Assembly: GCA_023374025.1 (NCBI GenBank)
Contig: SIJG01000021.1
Location: 1,289,474-1,353,473, forward strand
Direction: 5' to 3'
Length of the DNA: 64,000 bases
Origin: Heterodera schachtii
Lineage: Eukaryota; Nematoda; Chromadorea; Rhabditida; Heteroderidae
The translations under genes were made by a program, and so were the position numbers. The notes under the pieces were generated by a model. That model had not been told where the DNA came from. It saw only the letters and a program-made list of their open reading frames with translations, and did no database searches. Of this stretch, positions 62,911 to 64,000 are shown piece by piece; position 1 is the first letter of the stretch, and every line of letters starts with the position of its first letter.

Positions 62911-64000
62911 TGACTTTGTTGATGTGATTATTTTCATCATATAATTTTACATCAATATTGAGAACTCTATCAATGAAATTAATTCTATATTAGCATATAG
63001 AAGTTTGACGAAAAAAATAGGTAAAATATTAAGTTAGGATTTCAAAAGAATATTGAATAATAATGAAAACCAAGCCATAAAATGAAACAAATATAAATTA
63101 GTCCTTGTAATTCTCATTAATTAACTTTTTTTAATTGTTCCGTTCCGGTCTATTGGTAGCGCGGAATCAAAAAACCCATAATTTTTCATAGAAAAATTAG
63201 TCTTTTTTGTGCAAAATCTGTTACTGAACAGCACAAAAAATCCAATTTTTTAAAACAGGCTTAAAAATTTTTTTTAATTAATAAAAAACGATTCAAAATA
63301 AATGATTAAAAATATTAGTTAATTTTTAATAATTTTCGTTAATTTATTTCATTAATCATTTTCTTCGACTCAAATTTCAAATTAATAATTATTCATTGTT
63401 AAATAAAGTTTTGTTAATTAATAAATATTTTTTAGATTATTAACTAAATTTTATTTCAACAATTATCATAAAAAACAGGGTTGTACATTCAAATTTGAAT
63501 TAAATTAACTCAATCTTTTTCATTTTTTAAATTTTTTTTACATTGCACTTAAAAGAAATTTGTTTTTCATTTTTGCATTAATTTGTATACCAAAAGGTCT
63601 TAGAAACATTTGAATAATCAAAATAAATTAAATTGCCGAGCCTAGAAATGTCCGAAAAAATAAGAAAACGATAAAATAAAAAAAAATCGTTCTTAACAGA
63701 GGAATTGACTTCCCATTGCGCTTTCAAGAGTGATAAATGAAAAATAATTATTTATTAGATCCATTTAAATATTTCATTAAAATAAAAATTTTAAATGTAG
63801 AGCTATCGTTTAACACCAATTTTTATTTAATTTGAATAAGGTTGAGCTAAATAATTTAGCAAATAGAATTAAAAAATTAGATTTAAATATTTCTTTCTTT
63901 CTTTGATATTTATGTAACTGCGCCAAAGCACTTATAAATACTGCAATTAAAATATTAAAGAATTGTTTATAATTTAACAAAATACTACCCATAATTGAGG
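62911..64000. repeat. Dispersed repeat, copy 2 (continues past the window edge)
   Basis: Same repeat as 9421-10231 in the same orientation, about 53.5 kb away. It carries two blocks missing from copy 1: about 63120-63200, which includes a GTTCCGTTCCGGTC spot, and about 63705-63900. I cannot tell insertion here from deletion there; no clear duplicated flanks surround the blocks. The final 100 bases are nearly identical to copy 1 up to base 64000. Confidence 0.85.

Noticed and set aside
63125..63175. TTGGTAGCGCGG resembling a tRNA A box inside the second dispersed-repeat copy
   Set aside because: No B box at tRNA distance and no acceptor or anticodon stems can be formed.

Overview
The window looks like nuclear DNA from a nematode. 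Long stretches are almost pure A and T. The few spliced-looking coding pieces carry short T-rich 3' splice sites of the TTTTCAG type. The best-preserved mobile element is a Ty3/Gypsy retrotransposon whose Gag resembles those of nematode elements. The species cannot be read from the sequence; a very AT-rich parasitic nematode such as a root-knot nematode is only a guess. There is no rRNA, no convincing intact tRNA, no CRISPR array and no bacterial-style operon.

Layout. 1-1770: the 5' end of an intact-looking LTR retrotransposon running leftward off the window (LTR, primer-binding site, leader, then Gag-protease open to the edge). 2.9-4.1 kb: a small palindromic GC-rich island, then short exon-like pieces on the minus strand. 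4.1-29.7 kb: an AT-rich gene desert with scattered repeats, including an 0.8-kb dispersed repeat at 9.4 kb whose second copy begins at 62.9 kb, and hAT-like remnants at 20-23 kb. 29.7-31.0 kb: a compact island with three strong stem-loops, an exon-like piece ending in a consensus splice donor, and a 230-bp inverted repeat. 31-41.4 kb: another desert with a possible tRNA-derived scrap. 41.4-43.5 kb: a GC-rich complex satellite. 43.86-44.88 kb: a 1,025-bp transposon-like element with 153-bp terminal inverted repeats built from GGGATC units. 45.7-46.05 kb: another hAT-like end. 49.2-50.7 kb: a rearranged Gypsy remnant. 51.2-51.6 kb: a hAT-like palindromic end and a TC microsatellite. 57.1-59.3 kb: a tandem array of three related genes of unknown family, the only convincing host genes. 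59.46-60.23 kb: a textbook foldback element with a perfect 9-bp target-site duplication.

The host genes form one local unit. Copy 1 has a well-supported intron and a 5' end that is not located. Copy 2 is an uninterrupted ORF with a near-perfect 16-bp stem-loop in its leader. Copy 3 is broken by a stop and a frame problem. Everything else is dominated by transposon insertion, inversion and decay. The most interesting items are the tandem family and its hairpin, the foldback element with nested hairpins, the GC-rich satellite with its self-complementary 10-mers, the GGGATC element, and the structured island at 29.8 kb. All identifications are by eye from motifs; no searches or folding programs were run.
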